In this document: positions 60,233 to 64,000 of the stretch, piece by piece | Layout: each line of letters opens with the position of its first letter | Position numbering within the stretch: position 1 is the stretch's first letter | Origin: an uncultured Verrucomicrobia subdivision 3 bacterium | Lineage (GTDB): Bacteria > Verrucomicrobiota > Verrucomicrobiia > Limisphaerales > UBA11358 | Length of the DNA stretch: 64,000 nt | Direction: 5' to 3' | NCBI GenBank assembly: GCA_903850425.1 | Contig: CAINLR010000099.1 | Span: 30,848 to 94,847 of the forward strand | Translations under genes and position numbers: made by a program | The notes under the pieces: generated by a model | Database searches by the model: none | What the model was told of the DNA's origin: nothing | What the model saw: only the letters and a program-made list of their open reading frames with translations

Positions 60233-61333
60233 ATGTTCAAATTCAATATGATTCGCGCCCTCATCATGGGCGCTCTGTCACTGTGTATTTCATGGCCGGG
60301 GCTGGCGGCCAGCACTGTTGCGCCGGTGGAATACGACCTCCACGCCCGGCTGCAGCCGGTGCCGGCCACGGCGAAATGGGCGGACACCAATTACAACATC
60401 TGGTGCGGCTCGGAGGTGAAGGGCGACGACGCGAAATACCACCTTTTCTACTCGCGTTGGCCGCGTAAGCTGGGGCATCAGGCGTGGGCTTCCCACTCTG
60501 AAATCGCCCATGCGGTGAGCGACACGCCGTTCGGTCCGTGGACGCATCATGAGGTGGCGTTGCCTGCGCGTGGCACAAATTTTTGGGATGGCTCTTGCAC
60601 GCACAACCCGACCATTCTCCGCATAGGAAAGAAATTTTATCTCTACTACATGGGCAACTACGGTGACGGCTTGGTGACTGGTGCGTTGAACTGGACGCAT
60701 CGCAATCACCAGCGCATCGGCGTGGCGGTGGCGGATTCGCCGGACGGTCCGTGGCAGCGCTTTGACAAACCCATCGTGGACATCAGCTCTGATACGAACG
60801 CGCCCGATGCTTTGCTGACCTCCAATCCCAGCGTCGCGCAGCGTCCGGATGGCGGCGTGCTGATGGTTTACAAAGCGGTTGCGATGCGTGGCAAGGTGCC
60901 CTTCGGCGGACCGGTCTCGCATCTTGTCGCCACGGCGGACAGTCCCACCGGGCCGTTCACGAAACATTCCGGCGAAGTGTTCGGGGCAAAGGGCGTGCTG
61001 TTTGCGGCGGAAGACCCGTTCATCTGGCGCGGCGCAGATCGCTACTGGGCCGTGGTGAAGGACAACGACGGCAATTTCACGCATCGCGGCTACTCGCTGG
61101 CGCTCTGGGAATCGGCGGACGGTATGAATTGGAAACTGGCGAAGCATCCATTCGTCGCCAATCCGGGAATCATCAAATGGGCCGATGGCCACGAGGAAAA
61201 ACTCACAGCGCTGGAGCGTCCGCAACTTGCTTTTGAAAACGGCGAACCCGTTGCGCTCTGTTGCGCGGCGGCGAATGACAAGTTGCGTCACGGAAGCTTC
61301 AACGTGCAGATTCCGCTCAAATCAAGAAAATGA
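60233..61333 (+). CDS. secreted GH43-like propeller protein, paralogue B
   Basis: A 366-residue secreted protein (signal MIRALIMGALSLCISWPGLAA), paralogous to the gene at 41101. The ATG at 60233 follows the FAD enzyme stop by 7 bp; the ORF-track start is inside that gene. Shared blocks: HLFYSRWPRKLGHQAWASHS, ALPARGTNFWDGSCTHNPTI and HRNHQRIGVAVADSPDGPWQ RFDKP. The first acidic position seen as WDP in paralogue A is WCGSEV here, but AAEDPFIWRGADRYWAVVKD keeps a later Asp. It may act on a different glycan or have lost activity. The next gene overlaps its stop (ATGA). Confidence 0.82.
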   Translation: MFKFNMIRALIMGALSLCISWPGLAASTVAPVEYDLHARLQPVPATAKWADTNYNIWCGSEVKGDDAKYHLFYSRWPRKLGHQAWASHSEIAHAVSDTPFGPWTHHEVALPARGTNFWDGSCTHNPTILRIGKKFYLYYMGNYGDGLVTGALNWTHRNHQRIGVAVADSPDGPWQRFDKPIVDISSDTNAPDALLTSNPSVAQRPDGGVLMVYKAVAMRGKVPFGGPVSHLVATADSPTGPFTKHSGEVFGAKGVLFAAEDPFIWRGADRYWAVVKDNDGNFTHRGYSLALWESADGMNWKLAKHPFVANPGIIKWADGHEEKLTALERPQLAFENGEPVALCCAAANDKLRHGSFNVQIPLKSRK

Positions 61334-63213
61334 AAAAGTATTTAGGAATAGGAATGGGTTTCCTGACTATGGCTTCGGTCGGTTTGTTGCAAGCCAGTGA
61401 GTCAAGTGAATGGGCCCAGTCGCTCAACGGACAATGGCATTTCACCACGAACGCAGATGCCGTGACGTGGGGCAGCATCAATGTGCCCGGCAACTGGAGC
61501 ACGTTGCCGGCGGATTCGACTTACAAAGGCAAGGGCTGGTATCGCCGCGAATTTGTTGCGTCCACCGACTGGTCAGGTAAACACATCCGCCTGAAGTTCG
61601 ACGCCGTGTATCACGATGCGACAGTGACGTTGAACGGCAAGGAACTCGGCAGTCACAGCGGCGGCTACACGCCGTTTGAGTTCGATGTGACCGACGTGGT
61701 GAAGCTCGGCGCGACAAACAGCGTGACTGTCTGCGCGGACAGCACCTATCGTCGGGGCGCGTGGTGGCATTGGGGCGGCATCAGCCGCAGCGTCACGCTC
61801 ATCGCGAACGACGACGCGCGCATCGTTTGGCAGCACATCCGCAGCGAGCCGGAATTGCAGGCCGGCACAGCCAAGATTTTCGTGCGTTACAAGCTCGCGA
61901 ACGCCGGCGCGAAGCCGGTGGAAGTTTCCCTCGCGTCCACGATTGATGGGATGCCAGAAGGGGCGCCTGCAAAAACAGTTTCCGTTCCCGCGGACGGTGC
62001 CATTGAAGTTGATGCGGAAACCACGCTGCCAAAGTCGCGCGTGCGGTTTTGGGATTTTGATCATCCAAATCTTTACCGGCTCACCACGCAGCTTTCGTCA
62101 GGCGGGAAAATTGTTCACGAACAGTCTGACCGTTTCGGTATTCGCAAAGTAGAAGTCACGCAAGATAGTTTGCTCCTGAACGGCGAGCGCGTGCGCTTGT
62201 GCGGTTACAACCGCGTCAGCGACAGCCGCAAGTTCGGCAACACCGAGCCGGACGAGTTGGTCAAGTCCGATGTGGACATGATGAAGCGCGCCAACGGAAA
62301 TCTCTCGCGCCTGATGCACTTCCCGCAAGCGCCGAACCTGCTCGATTATCTCGACGAGAAAGGGATGATGATTTGGTGCGAGATACCCGTCTGGGGCGGC
62401 GACGATTCCTTCCTGACGAATAATGACCTTTCGCTGCCGCGCCAGTGGATGCGCGAAATGATCGAGCGTGATTACAATCATCCGTGCATCATCGGGTGGA
62501 GCGTGGGCAACGAGTTGCGCAATCATTTCAACTACGTAAGCAACTTGATGGCTTACACCCGCACCTTCGATCCGCATCGCATCGTGACGCATGTGAGCAA
62601 TTCTGGGGCAAGCGGTCACGCCACGCGCACCAACGACCCCATCACCATCAGTCCGATCACGCTCTACAACACATACAGCTACAGCAAAAACACCGCGACC
62701 ATCCTGCATGGTAAGTGGCCAGAGAAGCCAATCTTCTTTTCTGAGTTTGGTATCAAGCAATTCGGTGGCAGTCTTGACTCGCGGATCAACGGTCTGGAGG
62801 AAATGTATCGCCTCGCGACGCAGGGTAATCCCTACGTCATCGGCGTTTCATTGTGGACGTTCAACGATTACCGCAGCGACTATCCCGGCACGCCGCCGTC
62901 GGGCAACCGTGAGTGGGGCATTGTCACGGAGGATCGCCACCCAAAGGCGGCTTACGCGCAGATGCGGAAACTTTTTTCGCCGGTTCACTCGCTAACGGTG
63001 GCGAATGGAATGATCCGCCTCGAACCACGCGGCGCAGATGAAATTCCCAGTTTTAAGCTTCGCGGTTACAAATTGAAATGGGACGGTGGCGAAATCGCTT
63101 TGCCTGACCTAATGCCGGGAGATTCCGTGTGGACAAAAAAGACGTTGTTGAAGCCTGGCGCGGTGGTGAGTTTGTTCACGCCGACGGGTTATGCCGTGGC
63201 GGATTCTGAATGA
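61330..63213 (+). CDS. secreted GH2 beta-glycosidase
   Basis: A 627-residue GH2 enzyme with a signal peptide (MKKYLGIGMGFLTMASVGLL QA). The N-terminal sugar-binding sandwich carries the LNGQWHF, VPGNWSTL, GKGWYRREF and LKFDAVYHDATVTLNGKELG blocks; the Ig-like middle is followed by a TIM barrel with FGIRKVEVTQDSLLLNGERV, acid/base Glu in CIIGWSVGNELRNHFNY and nucleophile Glu in PIFFSEFGIKQFGG. The overall length is that of short beta-galactosidase, beta-glucuronidase or beta-mannosidase forms; exact specificity is not clear. It is the last gene of the FAD oxidoreductase operon, with the ATG overlapping the previous stop. Confidence 0.9.
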   Translation: MKKYLGIGMGFLTMASVGLLQASESSEWAQSLNGQWHFTTNADAVTWGSINVPGNWSTLPADSTYKGKGWYRREFVASTDWSGKHIRLKFDAVYHDATVTLNGKELGSHSGGYTPFEFDVTDVVKLGATNSVTVCADSTYRRGAWWHWGGISRSVTLIANDDARIVWQHIRSEPELQAGTAKIFVRYKLANAGAKPVEVSLASTIDGMPEGAPAKTVSVPADGAIEVDAETTLPKSRVRFWDFDHPNLYRLTTQLSSGGKIVHEQSDRFGIRKVEVTQDSLLLNGERVRLCGYNRVSDSRKFGNTEPDELVKSDVDMMKRANGNLSRLMHFPQAPNLLDYLDEKGMMIWCEIPVWGGDDSFLTNNDLSLPRQWMREMIERDYNHPCIIGWSVGNELRNHFNYVSNLMAYTRTFDPHRIVTHVSNSGASGHATRTNDPITISPITLYNTYSYSKNTATILHGKWPEKPIFFSEFGIKQFGGSLDSRINGLEEMYRLATQGNPYVIGVSLWTFNDYRSDYPGTPPSGNREWGIVTEDRHPKAAYAQMRKLFSPVHSLTVANGMIRLEPRGADEIPSFKLRGYKLKWDGGEIALPDLMPGDSVWTKKTLLKPGAVVSLFTPTGYAVADSE

Positions 63214-63217
63214 ATCG

Positions 63218-63862
63218 ATGAAGAAATTATTTCAAGCGAGGCTGTTAATCTGCAACGTCACAGCTGGGTTTAAATTCCACCACTTTTTTCCTACGCATCC
63301 TTGCAGCTTTGCAGTTTTGCGTTTTTCTTTTCCAACCTCGCCTATGCCGCCACGCTCGAATGTGACTTTCAAAATCCACCCATGGCGGATCATCCCACAG
63401 TCTGGTGGCGGTTCATGGATGATTTCGCTGCGCGTGAGGGCATCGTCGCGGAACACCGGGCCATTGAAATCCTTGCTGCCGAGCGGAGCGAACAAATGGG
63501 AGTTGGTCTGGAGCGATGAGTTCGATGGGCCGGATTCCGATTTGGATGTTGCGTGGCAATCTCAGAACAGCGGAAGCACGCACATTCTCTCCAGCCGCTG
63601 GCGCGAGAATGCCGTCGTGACAAACGGGTTGCGGCGGTTGGTGATGGCAAGGTGAAGTCGTTTGAGGAAACGGTGCGGATGCTCGTGAGTTGCGCGACGG
63701 GTGAACGGTGGCAAAGGTCCAAGTGTGAGGAACGCGATTCCAAAATTATCAGCCACTTCGGAATGCACAGAGCAAAGCGATGAATTCACCGCCAAGCGAC
63801 TCGGCGTGCAATGGGAGTTTGGGTGCAATTCCCACGACGCGAACTGCAGCCTCGCCGAGCAG
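63218..63862 (+). pseudogene. mosaic of GH106, GH16 and GH43 gene fragments
   Basis: Three fragments of different gene families follow one another. About 63356-63490 reads DFQNPPMADHPTVWWRFMDD FAAREGI, the N-terminus of a GH106 alpha-L-rhamnosidase. About 63498-63640 reads KWELVWSDEFDGPDSDLDVA WQSQN and RWRENAVVTNGL, the N-terminus of a GH16 enzyme; it stops at 63655. About 63765-63862 reads QSDEFTAKRLGVQWEF and CSLAEQ, which resembles the beta-sandwich of GH43 xylosidases (compare SPQWEWHYQSRAEKWSLTER at 42237). The frames differ and no whole domain remains. Deletions between tandem glycosidase genes would explain this order. Family assignments are visual. Confidence 0.6.
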
Positions 63863-63863
63863 C

Positions 63864-64000
63864 TAGTGTAGTGTCCCTTAAAAGCGTGACACAACTGCTA
63901 ATGGGGATTATTGTGGGTGAACGATGTCACGCCACGCCCCCCACCTTGAACTCACGGCGGCACAAGCCGTCGAGTTGCGTGCCTTGGTGCGCGCCACTAC
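63864..64000 (+). mobile_element. left end of an IS630-family insertion sequence (cut by window edge)
   Basis: A TA at 63864-63865, the usual IS630 target, is followed by GTGTAGTGTCCCTTAAAAGC and then, after 58 bases, a transposase start. The terminal inverted repeat cannot be verified because the right end lies outside the window. It abuts the glycosidase gene graveyard, consistent with deletion-prone DNA. Confidence 0.5.
63924..64000 (+). CDS. IS630-family transposase, N-terminal fragment
   Basis: Only the first 25 residues fit in the window: MSRHAPHLELTAAQAVELRA, LVRAT. This matches the opening of the N-terminal helix-turn-helix of IS630-type transposases, which bind the element's ends. 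The catalytic DDE/D domain lies beyond the window edge, so intactness cannot be judged. Confidence 0.5.
   Translation, partial: MSRHAPHLELTAAQAVELRALVRAT

Noticed and set aside
1-64000. tRNA, rRNA or known riboswitch
   Set aside because: No cloverleaf-like CCA-type sequences, rRNA segments or conserved riboswitch cores were recognised; a covariance-model search would be decisive.

Overview
The window is a GC-rich bacterial chromosome segment, and its gene content points to Verrucomicrobiota, probably a Pedosphaera/Limisphaerales-type soil or freshwater lineage. The pointers are a giant secreted protein with autotransporter-associated beta-strand repeats, a pseudopilin with a strong prepilin N-terminus and an H-x9-DG-like C-terminus, many secreted glycoside hydrolases with no SusC/SusD pair, a XylR-type regulator, and C-terminal tails ending in FYRV/FYRL-like residues. 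This taxonomic placement is inference from family content; no 16S or marker-tree evidence is in the window.

Layout. 1-2.5 kb: the end of a class III aminotransferase, urate oxidase, and on the opposite strand a PucG-like aminotransferase (purine/ureide nitrogen salvage). 3-9.1 kb: housekeeping genes mqnD, rpsB-tsf, comF-accD and a divergent Ser/Thr kinase. 9.2-11.7 kb: a membrane H+-pyrophosphatase. 12.4-18 kb: a complete bidirectional group 3d-type NiFe hydrogenase operon hoxEFUYH followed by its protease hoxW, with a REP-like palindrome between hoxH and hoxW. 18.2-19.2 kb: leuD and a small membrane protein. 19.3-23.3 kb: a 1346-residue secreted GH43-LamG-GH30-LamG arabinogalactan-type enzyme. 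23.6-28.4 kb: a signalling operon of a CheB-CheR-PAS fusion, a 143-aa heptapeptide-repeat protein encoded by a 21-bp minisatellite, and a hybrid histidine kinase whose ATG overlaps the repeat ORF's stop codon.

28.5-33.3 kb is a decaying sialic-acid locus: an MFS transporter carrying a 4 x 7-bp tandem repeat, a collapsed N-acetylneuraminate lyase pseudogene, a tandem double sialidase, a YdcF-like protein, and a C-terminal remnant of an N-acylglucosamine 2-epimerase. 33.4-63.2 kb is a large glycan-degradation region in several translationally coupled operons: DUF1080; MFS-(814-aa unknown)-GH16-GH43-like-GH43-like-double GH43; GH95-(SGNH/esterase fusion); a beta-strand-repeat surface protein; GH16; XylR; lipoprotein and pseudopilin; and FAD oxidoreductase-GH43-like-GH2. 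Between the intact genes lie several internally deleted or frameshifted gene remnants (GH71/99-like, AraC/XylR-type, secretion-tail domain, and a GH106/GH16/GH43 mosaic). The window ends inside what looks like the left end of an IS630-family element.

Together the genes describe a heterotroph that secretes exo- and endo-acting glycosidases and esterases, imports the released sugars through MFS carriers rather than SusCD, and can move electrons between NAD(H) and H2. The region has undergone visible gene loss around its glycan loci.
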